Source of the DNA: a virus | Reading direction: 5' to 3' (one strand) | Virus record (IMG/VR): IMGVR_UViG_3300013233_000139 | Location: 1-56,626 of that record | Length of the DNA: 56,626 nt | Shown here: positions 26,319-33,834 of the stretch, piece after piece | Numbering within the stretch: the first letter of the stretch is position 1 | How the letters are laid out: each line of letters starts with the position of its first letter | Position numbers and translations under genes: made by a program | The notes under the pieces: model-generated | Told to the model about the DNA's origin: nothing | The model's database searches: none | What the model saw: only the letters and a program-made list of their open reading frames with translations

Positions 26319-26466
26319 TATAATCTCCTTTTACCCACACTCTTATCAGTTGGCGCACTGCCTCAGTGAACTCCTCAGAGCTGATTGCTCCGACCCTTAA
26401 GCTCACCGAGGCTAGTGACACTTTGCACAATGCCTTCGTGAGGCTACTTCTCAAGACCAGCTGCAT
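26311..26466 (-). CDS. Small early protein coupled to HTH paralogue B
   Basis: 51 residues from an ATG at 26466 inside the end of the HTH gene; it ends in ATGGATGA, overlapping the start of the next (frameshifted) gene. Sequence contains SLRVGAISSEEFTEAVRQLI. No family recognised; support comes from the tight overlap on both sides. Confidence 0.4.
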   Translation of the reverse strand: MQLVLRSSLTKALCKVSLASVSLRVGAISSEEFTEAVRQLIRVWVKGDYNG

Positions 26467-26755
26467 CACGAGCTTCTTGGTTAACGCCTTTGAATGTAAA
26501 ACATTTGCGGGCTGAATAGATCTGCCCATAAGACAGCTCTAACGTCTCCGCAGCCACTTTGTGCGACGCATCCTTCAGGTCACCCATAATAACACGACGT
26601 GCATCGTCCTCAGTCATTGGTTTGTCACTCTTTGGACCTCTATCACGCCCTTGGGGCCTCGCACTAAGCTCATTAACGGCATCGATGAGCGTTGCCACCA
26701 ATTTAGTCAGCTCCACCACAGTATGCTTTTTGTCCAGGTCAATTTGTTCAATCAT
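26444..26755 (-). CDS. HTH DNA-binding protein, paralogue B
   Basis: 103 residues from the ATG at 26755 (AAGGAGACT site). The core DDARRVIMGDLKDASHKVAA then LSYGQIYSARKCFTFKG matches paralogue A at 22994-23329; both have RGPKS before it. The N-terminal region (LTKLVATLIDAVNELSA) is probably a dimerising helix. The upstream in-frame ATG lies in the shared leader cassette and is not used here as the start. Probably a regulator; target unknown. Confidence 0.65.
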   Translation of the reverse strand: MIEQIDLDKKHTVVELTKLVATLIDAVNELSARPQGRDRGPKSDKPMTEDDARRVIMGDLKDASHKVAAETLELSYGQIYSARKCFTFKGVNQEARDAAGLEK

Positions 26756-26830
26756 CTTAGTCTCCTTATAAATAGCCAGCTCAGCCAGCATGTGTTTATT
26801 CTATCAAGTCAAATCATTATGTACACACTT
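26756..26830 (-). promoter_or_regulatory. Early promoter/leader cassette (HTH paralogue B)
   Basis: TGTACA (26825-26820)-16-TAGAAT (26803-26798), GCTGGCT direct repeat in the leader, AAGGAGACT ribosome site. Confidence 0.78.
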
Positions 26831-26834
26831 TAAA

Positions 26835-27056
26835 TTATAGGAACTCCATCAAATAATCAGGCTCTAAGCCCCAGTCACGCCCTAGATAATCCTCAATCAT
26901 CGTGTACGCCTCACCTTCTGATTCCATCTCCGACATAATCCTAATCGCGTCATCCGCCACGTGCCAAGCTCTAACAGCCTGCTCCTCAGTCATACCGTCC
27001 CTACGCATCATCGCTCCAACGAACTCTGATGTCTCTTTATTTATTGCCATCGCCAT
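26835..27056 (-). CDS. Early protein of unknown function
   Basis: 73 residues from the ATG at 27056 (AAGGAGACT site; a second ATG two codons later is possible). It is helical and acidic: TSEFVGAMMRRDGMTEEQAV, RAWHVADDAI, then MIEDYLGRDWGLEPDYLMEF. A broken paralogue lies at 26113-26318. No known family. Confidence 0.6.
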   Translation of the reverse strand: MAMAINKETSEFVGAMMRRDGMTEEQAVRAWHVADDAIRIMSEMESEGEAYTMIEDYLGRDWGLEPDYLMEFL

Positions 27057-27128
27057 TTTAGTCTCCTTGTAAATAGCCAGCTCAGCCAGCATGTGTTTAT
27101 TCTATCAAGTCAAGTCAGCTTGTACACT
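27057..27128 (-). promoter_or_regulatory. Early promoter/leader cassette
   Basis: TGTACA (27126-27121)-16-TAGAAT (27104-27099), followed by the shared leader and AAGGAGACT. Confidence 0.78.
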
Positions 27129-27135
27129 TTTTAAA

Positions 27136-27408
27136 TTAGTAGGTATCCAGAGATTCCTTCTTAAGCCTTGCAACAGTGCTCTGAGAATTATGTGACGTTG
27201 CCCGCCGTGTATACATGCATAAATTAGGCTCCTCTACCTTATATGTGTAGATCTTCCCATTAATTTCCTCTTCCCCAACGCACTTGCCAAACAGTGTATT
27301 AAACACGTCAGTTGCCTCTTGAACACTGAGCTCAAAGCTCTGTGCTCCAATCTCCAAGACCGCCACCATCCTAATTCCTGTTGGAAATGCAGGTTTCGTA
27401 TCACTCAT
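27136..27408 (-). CDS. Early protein of unknown function
   Basis: 90 residues from the ATG at 27408 (AAGGAGACT site). It starts MSDTKPAFPTGIRMVAVLEI and contains SFELSVQEATDVFNTLFG; probably alpha/beta. First gene of the leftward early region beside the divergent control region. No family recognised. Confidence 0.55.
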   Translation of the reverse strand: MSDTKPAFPTGIRMVAVLEIGAQSFELSVQEATDVFNTLFGKCVGEEEINGKIYTYKVEEPNLCMYTRRATSHNSQSTVARLKKESLDTY

Positions 27409-27487
27409 TTTAGTCTCCTTATAAATAGCCAGCTCAGCCAGCATGTGTTTATTCTATCAAGTCAAATCATTATGTACACACTTTAAA
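27409..27487 (-). promoter_or_regulatory. Early promoter/leader cassette (first leftward gene)
   Basis: TGTACA (27478-27473)-16-TAGAAT (27456-27451) with a TAATTTAAA stretch directly upstream. Two further upstream fragments with TGTACACTACTTAAATTA but no TAGAAT lie at about 27592 and 27652. Confidence 0.78.
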
Positions 27488-27869
27488 TTAGTGACGATAT
27501 CCTGACCTCCTGGCGCCCATACCGCAGAAGAAATCGTGGACTATTTATTAGAAACGCGCGCCTGCGCCTGCGTATCACAACGAAAACTGAATGTACACTA
27601 CTTAAATTATGGACCCCAAGCCCAACGTGCTACTACATTGAGAACTAAATGTACACTACTTAAATTAAGGGTCCACTGCCCTGGCCAGGATCTCACTTTG
27701 CGCTCCCAGGCCTGGAACCCGAGCCAGGAATGATTCATTTTTGGCCAAGGTCCTCATGGATAATCATGAGGGTCCATGCACTAAGCACCTCGCTGCCCCG
27801 GCCTGAAAATGAAAACACACGGTAGAGGTAAAACATGGATTTTAGTCGTTTTTCTATAGATTCCAAATA

Positions 27870-28320
27870 CACGGCATAGTTATTATGTTATATATGTATG
27901 TATTATGTTATGTCAAAGTAGTTATTGATGCGCTCTGAACGTATGTTTTAGCGCTCCAAATAGTTTTTATATGTACCTTTATGTAGCTACTAAAAATTAA
28001 CGTTCAGAGCGCAACGGACTAAGTATCATCCTAATATAGGACTCCTTGGGGGTAGAGCTATACTGGACAACAAATCGTGTGGAGCGTTGCGCTCTGCCGG
28101 GCGAACTTCGCACCCCAGAGCGCGACATCCTACCCAAATAATTAATAGATTAAATCTCTGTATTTACAGTTTTATTGTATTATATTATATGTAGGTATTA
28201 TATTATGTCAAAGTAGTTATCTGAGCGCTCTGAACGTATGTTTTAGCGCTCCAAATAGTTTTTATATGTAATGCTACGTAAGCGCATTTGTATATCATTC
28301 AGAGCGCAACGGATGCATAA
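27870..28320. repeat. Duplicated palindromic cassette pair
   Basis: Segments around 27890-28015 and 28190-28320 share TTATGTCAAAGTAGTTAT and a GCGCTCTGAACGTATG block. In the first the arms GCGCTCTGAACGT (27930-27942) and its complement (28000-28012) are 13 bp perfect; in the second the right arm has changed (ATTCAGAGCGC, 28307-28317). Confidence 0.75.
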
Positions 28321-28577
28321 AGGTGCAATACTCCTAAACAGTTGAAATATAACGAAGTATGCATTTTTAAGCGCTGGGAGCGCACCCCGAGGCGCCATGC
28401 ACGAGGCCCATGGTCACCAGAGCTATACCAGGTATCAAATTGTGCGAACGCCTCGCTCCCAGCAGTATGTATGCGCTCGCTTTTTACCAAGGACCAGGCC
28501 AGGATCCGATAAAATTCACAGAATCCTCAAGGGTGGGGAGTTCAGAGCGCGAACCTCTATAGGGATCCTTAATACCG

Positions 28578-29287
28578 GAATTCAACAATTTGGAAAGCCA
28601 CTTCACGAATGCAGATATACGATTCAACAAATGGAATGCCACATCGGCGTTTTTGCTACTTCAAATCGACTTTCAGCGGCTTTTGAAGTACTTTGCACGT
28701 TGCACGAGGCCCAGAGCGCGAACTTCTATGCGGACCCGAGCCAGGAATTCAACAAAAAGGAAACCACATTCAACAAAAAGGAAACCCACGAGCTCCAAAC
28801 TAAAAAAGTTTGTCACGAACGAACCAAAGAGCGCTAAGTTGTTGTTTTTAAACAGTATTTCCGACCCCTTGGTGCAAAGCTCCTAAATGTTTGTTTTTGT
28901 TGCACTTTTTACTTCAACATCCTGTGCGTTGCGCTCCCATCCTATTTACTAAACATTTTTTAAACTTTTAAGTTAATATATAATAGTTATATATGTCTTA
29001 TATGTCCTTTTATGCCCTTTTAGCTATTATTAATATATATAATTAGTAAATAGTAAATAGGATGGGAGCGATATGCTACACACACATTGTTGCTCTGTAT
29101 AGTTCTTGGCTCCTGGGTCCTCGAAGCCTCGAAGTGACGAGTCCTCCTTTTACAAGTCCCATATTTCCAAATTGTTGAATCAGCAAATTCAACAAAAGGA
29201 AATTCACCGATTCAACAAAAAGGAAAATCGACGCGTTTTGCGCTCTGATTCCTTTTTGTTGAATCAATAAATTCAACAAAAGGAAAT
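28578..29287. repeat. Array of ATTCAACAAAAAGGAAA repeats
   Basis: About nine copies of a 14-17 bp unit, in both orientations, at roughly 28578, 28620, 28747, 28768, 29165, 29186, 29210, 29250 and 29270. The last two form an inverted repeat with CCTTTTTGTTGAAT. Confidence 0.6.
28932..29070. repeat. 20-bp inverted repeat around an AT-rich core
   Basis: CGCTCCCATCCTATTTACTA (28932-28951) and its exact complement (29051-29070) enclose 99 bp that is overwhelmingly A/T (ATATATAATAGTTATATATG-type). Could be an unwinding element, a miniature mobile element or a promoter region. Confidence 0.75.
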
Positions 29288-29358
29288 TTTGAAGTACAAA
29301 AATGTAAAAATAGCATCTCGGAAGACCATGGGGCCCAAATGTACTTTTATTTTAATGT

Positions 29359-29386
29359 TGTACATCCTGTTTTCGGTCTATATAAT
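29359..29386 (+). promoter_or_regulatory. Rightward early promoter
   Basis: TGTACA (29359-29364)-16-TATAAT (29381-29386). The ATG at 29393 lies 7 bases after the -10 box, so the message would be leaderless. Confidence 0.65.
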
Positions 29387-29392
29387 GATCAA

Positions 29393-30748
29393 ATGATTAA
29401 TTCTAAACTAATTAACGCTCTGAGAGCCCAAATTGCCTACGAACCCGTTTGCGGCATTCTAAATTGGATAAATCCTATTAATAAATCTGCTAACATACGT
29501 TCTGATAGACCATTCTATGTTTATTACAGAGTACGAACGCCATACAACGTGGCCTGGTGCATCCATTATGGAGACGTGCCGCGCGGGAAAATTAGATTCG
29601 TGGACGGAGATAAAACGAACATCTGCATATCCAATTTAGTAGACGTGAGAGACCGAACGAGCCACGATATATGCAATATGCCGCAGTTTAAAGAGAAATA
29701 TATATACCATGTCGCCAATAGTATGTCTTGGAGGGTATGCGTTCACGCTCACTATGTCGGCTGTTTTAGAACTCTAGGCGCTGCTCGCAAGGTTCGTGAT
29801 CTAGCTGTTTTGTACTATCAGCAGGGGAATTTCAACGACTTTAAGCATGGGGTCCATAATTTTATGCAGACAATAAACCCTTCAGACGTACCAAGTATAG
29901 TCGCCCAGACCGCCTTGTCAACGCCTTCAACAGCCCCGGAACTCTTGCATACCCAACCTGTTAATCAAGATCATCACATGATTAGCCCAATAGGCGCCCA
30001 GACCGCTCAGGCCGCCTCAGAGTCCTCAGAGGGAGTTATACGAGAGGCTAGGTTTGAGCCGGGTTACGTCCAAATAGACGTGGACGAGCTAATATACCCA
30101 GAGCGTTACTCCCAGGTCTCCTCACCATCTGATAACGAAGTAACCTCAGAACGTCGCCCCTCGACAGCCCCGGACCTTACGCATACACAACCTGCTAATA
30201 CGGAAACTGACACCTCGACAGCCTCGGACCTTACGCATACACAACCTGTTAATCAAGATGCTAGCCCCTCGACAGCCCCGGACCTTACGCATACACAACC
30301 TGTTAATATGGAAGCCAGCTCAGAGCGTTGCGCTCAGCTATCTGATAACGAAGTAACTCCAGAGCGTTGCACTCAGCTATCTGATAACGAAGTAACCCCA
30401 GAGCGTTGCACTTTAGGTGCAACGAGTGGCGTCGGTGGAGGCGGGGGCGAGCAGGTGTCGAGTGAGCCTGGGGGCTTGGGAGCTACGGGTTTGGTGCCTA
30501 GCCCAGAGACAGCCTCGGACCTTATTAATACGGAAGCTAGCCCAGAGACAGCCCCGGACCTTGTTAATACGGAAGCTAGCCCAGCGCCTAGCAGTGATAC
30601 GGAAGCTAGCCCAGCGCCTAGCAGTGATACGGAAGCTAGCCCAGCGCCTAGCAGTGATACGGAAGCTAGCCCAGCGCCTAGCGAAGAGAAACCTGAAGAG
30701 GCATCTCATGACGATATCTTATGGCTAATAGCCCAAATGGAGGATTAA
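29393..30748 (+). CDS. HNH/AP2-like DNA-binding protein with repeat tail
   Basis: 451 residues from the ATG at 29393; an ATG 18 codons earlier (29339) lies inside the promoter and is less likely. The first 170 residues resemble HNH homing endonucleases with an AP2-like DNA-binding part (VAWCIHYGDVPRG, VDGDKTNICISNLVDV, then YVGCFRTLGAARKVRDLA). The His expected before DGDK is replaced (IRFVDGDK), so nuclease activity is doubtful. The C-terminal half is low-complexity: several copies of STAPDLTHTQPVN and of DTEASPAPSS. First gene of the rightward early region. Confidence 0.6.
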   Translation: MINSKLINALRAQIAYEPVCGILNWINPINKSANIRSDRPFYVYYRVRTPYNVAWCIHYGDVPRGKIRFVDGDKTNICISNLVDVRDRTSHDICNMPQFKEKYIYHVANSMSWRVCVHAHYVGCFRTLGAARKVRDLAVLYYQQGNFNDFKHGVHNFMQTINPSDVPSIVAQTALSTPSTAPELLHTQPVNQDHHMISPIGAQTAQAASESSEGVIREARFEPGYVQIDVDELIYPERYSQVSSPSDNEVTSERRPSTAPDLTHTQPANTETDTSTASDLTHTQPVNQDASPSTAPDLTHTQPVNMEASSERCAQLSDNEVTPERCTQLSDNEVTPERCTLGATSGVGGGGGEQVSSEPGGLGATGLVPSPETASDLINTEASPETAPDLVNTEASPAPSSDTEASPAPSSDTEASPAPSSDTEASPAPSEEKPEEASHDDILWLIAQMED

Positions 30749-30749
30749 T

Positions 30750-31181
30750 ATGACACGTGGACGGTTTACACTGTTGAGAGAAGTAAATAAAGGGAGCCAG
30801 AAGGCTTCGGCAGTCTGGGTTGTGAAGTGCTCATGCGGTAGGGTATCACAAAAGAGCTGGACACAGATAAAGGCTACATGTTTGAGAGCTTGCCGATGCG
30901 AGCAGTTGGAAAAGGCAGATAAGGTGAAGGCTTGGCTAATAAAGCATCACGATGAGTATACCACTCTGGAGGCAGCCGAGAAGTGGGGAATGACTAAGGC
31001 ACCCATAACGATGCATTGCAAGAGGTTGGGTATAAAGATGATGGCAGCGCCTCCGCAGATTGCGCTGAGTCAGTCACAGAAGGCTGAGAAGTATAGGGCC
31101 TTGGCGCTAAGGGCTAAGCTGCCGGCCTTTCTTAAAGTGTTTACCGGGGAGCCAACTGGCGATGCTAGGACGGGACTATGA
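30750..31181 (+). CDS. Zinc-binding HTH-like protein
   Basis: 143 residues with a GGAGG site overlapping the end of the previous gene. The N-terminal part has spaced Cys (VVKCSCGRVSQKSW, CLRACRCEQ) as in a zinc ribbon. Residues 70-95 (YTTLEAAEKWGMTKAPITMH) fit a helix-turn-helix. Similar two-part proteins accompany phage HNH/AP2 genes. Likely a regulator; target unknown. Confidence 0.55.
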   Translation: MTRGRFTLLREVNKGSQKASAVWVVKCSCGRVSQKSWTQIKATCLRACRCEQLEKADKVKAWLIKHHDEYTTLEAAEKWGMTKAPITMHCKRLGIKMMAAPPQIALSQSQKAEKYRALALRAKLPAFLKVFTGEPTGDARTGL

Positions 31182-31357
31182 GCGAGGACTCCGCTGAGTC
31201 TAGTGCTCCAACGATTGAGGATCTAGTTATAGACTCGCCGCCGCTTAAGACGGACCTCACCTATTTAGAGATCTTAATTTAGCTTAAGTTAAGGGACAAG
31301 ACAGAGCTTGAGAGTGAGGTAAGCGCGCTGCGCGAAGCCTGCCAAGCCGTTGTGTAA
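31178..31357 (+). pseudogene. Small gene with in-frame amber codon
   Basis: The ATG overlaps the previous stop (CTATGAG). The frame encodes 34 residues (MSEDSAESSAPTIEDLVIDS...) to a TAG at 31280-31282, then stays open for 24 further codons with coiled-coil character (LRDKTELESEVSALREACQA) to a TAA at 31357. Either a 34-aa peptide, a gene broken by a nonsense change, or a readthrough product. The next ~60 bases hold no gene. Confidence 0.4.
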
Positions 31358-31385
31358 GGATCCTTGATGGCATTAATTTAAATGA

Positions 31386-31414
31386 TATACATAAGTAGTC
31401 AGTACTGATAGAAT
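31386..31414 (+). promoter_or_regulatory. Early promoter
   Basis: TATACA (31386-31391)-17-TAGAAT (31409-31414). The next ATG (31421) lies 7 bases downstream without a ribosome site, again pointing to a leaderless start. Confidence 0.55.
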
Positions 31415-31420
31415 AACAAA

Positions 31421-31533
31421 ATGAATGAAGAAACTACACCAAAAGAAATTAGTGACGACGGAAGCATCCTGTTTACACTGAAGAAAAGGCAGAGCAAGTG
31501 TGTAAATTATTGACGGAATGGGGCATCAAATGA
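31421..31533 (+). pseudogene. Short early gene, apparently frameshifted
   Basis: From the ATG at 31421 the frame gives MNEETTPKEISDDGSILF and then a basic tail to TGA at 31513. In the next frame the same place continues TEEKAEQVCKLLTEWGIK to a TGA at 31533 that overlaps the next gene's ATG (AAATGATAG). That overlap and the acidic helix suggest the second frame is the original continuation. Confidence 0.35.
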
Positions 31534-31922
31534 TAGAGAAGAAATACAGATTGGCGGATAAACGGCCAGTCAGAGTGATATGTACAAATAGGAAGCACGC
31601 TGATTATCCACTTGTGACTTTAGTTGAGAATGAGGATGAAGAGGTCATAGCCTCTTATACAACAGATGGCTTCTACTGCGCAAGTAAGGTTGACCACTAT
31701 ATGAATCTTATTGAGATCACCAAGTGGGATGACTTTGAGGTTGATGAACCTGTTATGGTACAGGACGAAGATAGTCCATCTTGGCGTAAACGCTATTTTG
31801 CTGGAGTTTCTAAGACCGGAAAGCCTATGGTATGGGATGGCGGTCACACAAGTTGGCTGGCTGACTACACTACAGAGTGGGACTATTGCCGCCGTCCAAC
31901 GAAAGAGGAGCTGTCGAAATGA
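31530..31922 (+). CDS. Early protein of unknown function, tandem paralogue 1
   Basis: 130 residues. The ATG at 31530 was chosen over one at 31518 because it overlaps the previous stop and the paralogue starts likewise. Sequence MIEKKYRLADKRPVRVICTN, then VHYM-type beta strands and TKEELSK at the end. It shares about half its residues with the next gene (RPVRI, EVTEWDDFKVDEPVMV, CRRPTKEEL). Confidence 0.6.
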   Translation: MIEKKYRLADKRPVRVICTNRKHADYPLVTLVENEDEEVIASYTTDGFYCASKVDHYMNLIEITKWDDFEVDEPVMVQDEDSPSWRKRYFAGVSKTGKPMVWDGGHTSWLADYTTEWDYCRRPTKEELSK

Positions 31923-32344
31923 AAGTTACAATGGAAGGGGAGTATCGCACACGCGGAGGAAGACCCGTTCGGATATTATGCGTGGATAGGAATAGTCTAA
32001 GATTTCCTGTGATAGCTTTGATACAAGATGATAAGGCTGACCACGAAGAGGCCCTGTCCTTTACAGCAGAAGGCACCTTTAGTTCTACCAGCGTCCCACA
32101 CTGCTTGGATCTTATTGAAGTCACTGAATGGGACGACTTTAAGGTTGATGAACCGGTCATGGTTCGTGACATGCAAGATGACGCATGGGACAAGCGATAT
32201 TTTGCCGCAGTTAAAAATGGACTGCCATATGTTTGGTGTTGCGGTAAAACCTCTTGGTCTGTGCTATCTCTTGATGACTGCACGCCATGGCCTCACTGTC
32301 GCCGTCCAACTAAGGAAGAACTACATGATTGCCTACCTAAGTAA
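31919..32344 (+). CDS. Early protein of unknown function, tandem paralogue 2
   Basis: 141 residues from the ATG at 31919, which overlaps the previous stop (ATGA) and has GAGGAG 11 bases upstream. Sequence MKVTMEGEYRTRGGRPVRIL, then LIEVTEWDDFKVDEPVMVRD and PHCRRPTKEELHD. Tandem duplicate of the previous gene; beta-rich small phage protein, role unknown. Confidence 0.6.
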   Translation: MKVTMEGEYRTRGGRPVRILCVDRNSLRFPVIALIQDDKADHEEALSFTAEGTFSSTSVPHCLDLIEVTEWDDFKVDEPVMVRDMQDDAWDKRYFAAVKNGLPYVWCCGKTSWSVLSLDDCTPWPHCRRPTKEELHDCLPK

Positions 32345-32585
32345 CAAAAATGGACTTACTCTGCTGGGCAACTTGAACATCTCTCCAGAGGCAGCCGAAC
32401 GTGACTACTGGCGTTTTGCTGTTATCGAGAAGCCTCTGTGTGTACCATCAAAAAGACTACCACCCATAACAGGAGAAATGACAGCGATTGATGTACCTAT
32501 AAAAACAGTGGCGGAGCCTGACGGTACGTTTATTAGAGTTTTGATGTTTAGTGACAGAGAGTCGTACGATAAGATACTAAAGTGA
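32325..32585 (+). CDS. Early protein of unknown function
   Basis: 86 residues. The ATG at 32325 overlaps the end of the previous gene and has an AAGGAAG site. Sequence MIAYLSNKNGLTLLGNLNIS ... RVLMFSDRESYDKILK. No family recognised. Confidence 0.5.
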   Translation: MIAYLSNKNGLTLLGNLNISPEAAERDYWRFAVIEKPLCVPSKRLPPITGEMTAIDVPIKTVAEPDGTFIRVLMFSDRESYDKILK

Positions 32586-32699
32586 TAGTAACAAACTTGC
32601 TGCCCCTAAACAGTAGGGGTAGAACCAGTGGACGATAGGTATAACCGCCCGGTAAATGGATGGGTAGTCGCGACTGGTACTAATTACGGAGAGGTTAAG

Positions 32700-32966
32700 A
32701 TGAAAGTAATAGCGAAGGCATCGAACGATGAATATCTCTGCTTGGTAAATCATAGTGAGCTTGAGAAATTCATGAATCTATATTATGCAAATATGAAAAA
32801 GTTAAAAGTCGGCGATGAGATCGACTTAGGCAAAGGCTACGACTTCATGCACGATACGAAAGAAGCTTTAAGCTCAACTCAGAAGCTTCTAAGAGACAAT
32901 AGGAAAGTGATAGATGCCATAACAACTGGAATTAAGGTTATGGGAGGTAAAGCGAAGGCCGAGTAA
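32700..32966 (+). CDS. Early protein of unknown function
   Basis: 88 residues from the ATG at 32700, chosen for the GGAGAGG site 6 bases upstream. Sequence MKVIAKASNDEYLCLVNHSE and a C-terminal helix (ALSSTQKLLRDNRKVIDAI). No family recognised. The 115 bases before it contain a small hairpin and no gene. Confidence 0.55.
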   Translation: MKVIAKASNDEYLCLVNHSELEKFMNLYYANMKKLKVGDEIDLGKGYDFMHDTKEALSSTQKLLRDNRKVIDAITTGIKVMGGKAKAE

Positions 32967-33032
32967 GCGTTATTGTTATGACGAGCAAGACTGGATGATT
33001 TACAAATGGACGGGTATGAACAGGAGTATTAA

Positions 33033-33248
33033 ATGAAGAAGACAACAGTACAAGACTTCCCAATGGAGTCGCTAAGAGGAGCAGTGGTACGAATCGACGG
33101 GGAGGAACGGGCGGTACTCAGTTACGGTGGCAGCACACTCTGGACATGTGATGTAGAAGACTATGCAAAGAAGAGCAAGAAAGTTTCTCCGGTGATAATC
33201 GAAGCATCGGACTTACTAGAGGTGGAGGTCGTACGGTGGATAAAGTAA
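33033..33248 (+). CDS. Early protein of unknown function
   Basis: 71 residues with a CAGGAG site. Sequence MKKTTVQDFPMESLRGAVVR ... LEVEVVRWIK. Probably a small beta-barrel-like protein. It ends within the start region of a coupled 25-aa frame. Confidence 0.5.
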   Translation: MKKTTVQDFPMESLRGAVVRIDGEERAVLSYGGSTLWTCDVEDYAKKSKKVSPVIIEASDLLEVEVVRWIK

Positions 33249-33313
33249 GTGAACAAAAGAAGTCCATGGCTTTAGCCAGACTGATGGGTTGGGAGGTTGT
33301 AAGATGGTTGTAA
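33236..33313 (+). CDS. Very short coupled ORF
   Basis: 25 residues from a GTG with GGTGGAGG just upstream: VDKVSEQKKSMALARLMGWE then VVRWL. It overlaps both neighbours (12 bases each side) and echoes the VVRWIK end of the upstream protein. May be a real peptide or only a translation bridge. Confidence 0.3.
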   Translation: MDKVSEQKKSMALARLMGWEVVRWL

Positions 33314-33522
33314 AAGATGCCACTTGCGGGCTGCATGTAGCAGTCTATGGGAAGGTTCCACCAAGGATGGTTTTGCGCAAGGTTACTGCAGAACCATATT
33401 CAGTGTCGCAAGTAGGATCTGATGGAAAGTTTGTAGTCCACCAATACGGCGTGTCTTGTGTGAACTGTGGGAAGGTGTGGTACATAGACACGCCAATAGT
33501 TGAGGAGTCAAACGATGAATGA
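33304..33522 (+). CDS. Small Cys-containing early protein
   Basis: 72 residues from the ATG at 33304 (GGGAGG site). It contains a CVNCGKVWY pair at about residues 56-64, possibly half of a zinc site together with an earlier Cys (ATCGLH). Role unknown. Confidence 0.5.
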   Translation: MVVKDATCGLHVAVYGKVPPRMVLRKVTAEPYSVSQVGSDGKFVVHQYGVSCVNCGKVWYIDTPIVEESNDE

Positions 33523-33775
33523 TACCTGCACAGAGCGAGAGTTTTTGGCTAGGAGGGTGGTTATTTTAGAAACAGTCGTGCAAGAGCTTATGAACCTATT
33601 AAGTGCGCATAATCCTGCAATGGATGAGCAACTGGGCTTGTTAGGTGATAGCGCTTACACAGCCGCCCCTAAGATTCAAGACGGGATCAAGCTGCGCTCC
33701 GATTTCAGATTTGCGGATGGGAGATTACAAGAGTATCAAGTCCCTGTCGGCGGAAACTGGCATGAAGGTAGTTAG
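33515..33775 (+). CDS. Early protein of unknown function
   Basis: 86 residues from the ATG at 33515 (GAGGAG site), overlapping the previous stop by 8 bases. The start MNDTCTEREFLARRVVILET leads into a helix (VVQELMNLLSAHNPAMDEQL). No family recognised. Confidence 0.5.
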   Translation: MNDTCTEREFLARRVVILETVVQELMNLLSAHNPAMDEQLGLLGDSAYTAAPKIQDGIKLRSDFRFADGRLQEYQVPVGGNWHEGS

Positions 33776-33834
33776 AATGATATCAAGGAGTCGGTGAATG
33801 AAAAGGCCACTGACATAATGGAAGGGGGGGCTAA

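Larger units (their letters stand above)
27490..29340. other. Divergent non-coding control region
   Basis: About 1.85 kb between leftward and rightward early genes. Open frames here are short or built from repeats and have no ribosome sites, so none is called. It holds two copies of a palindromic cassette, a 20-bp inverted repeat around an AT-rich core, and an array of ATTCAACAAAAAGG repeats. Confidence 0.7.

Noticed and set aside
26756-27444. Leader peptide MLAELAIYKETK fused to early proteins
   Set aside because: The ATG lies in the shared leader; one copy has AGG instead, another is in a different frame, and GGAGAC sits just before the second ATG, which must be the start.
28397-28837. 146-codon plus-strand frame in the divergent region
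   Set aside because: No ribosome site, made partly of the ATTCAACAAAAAGG repeats, odd composition; better explained as non-coding.
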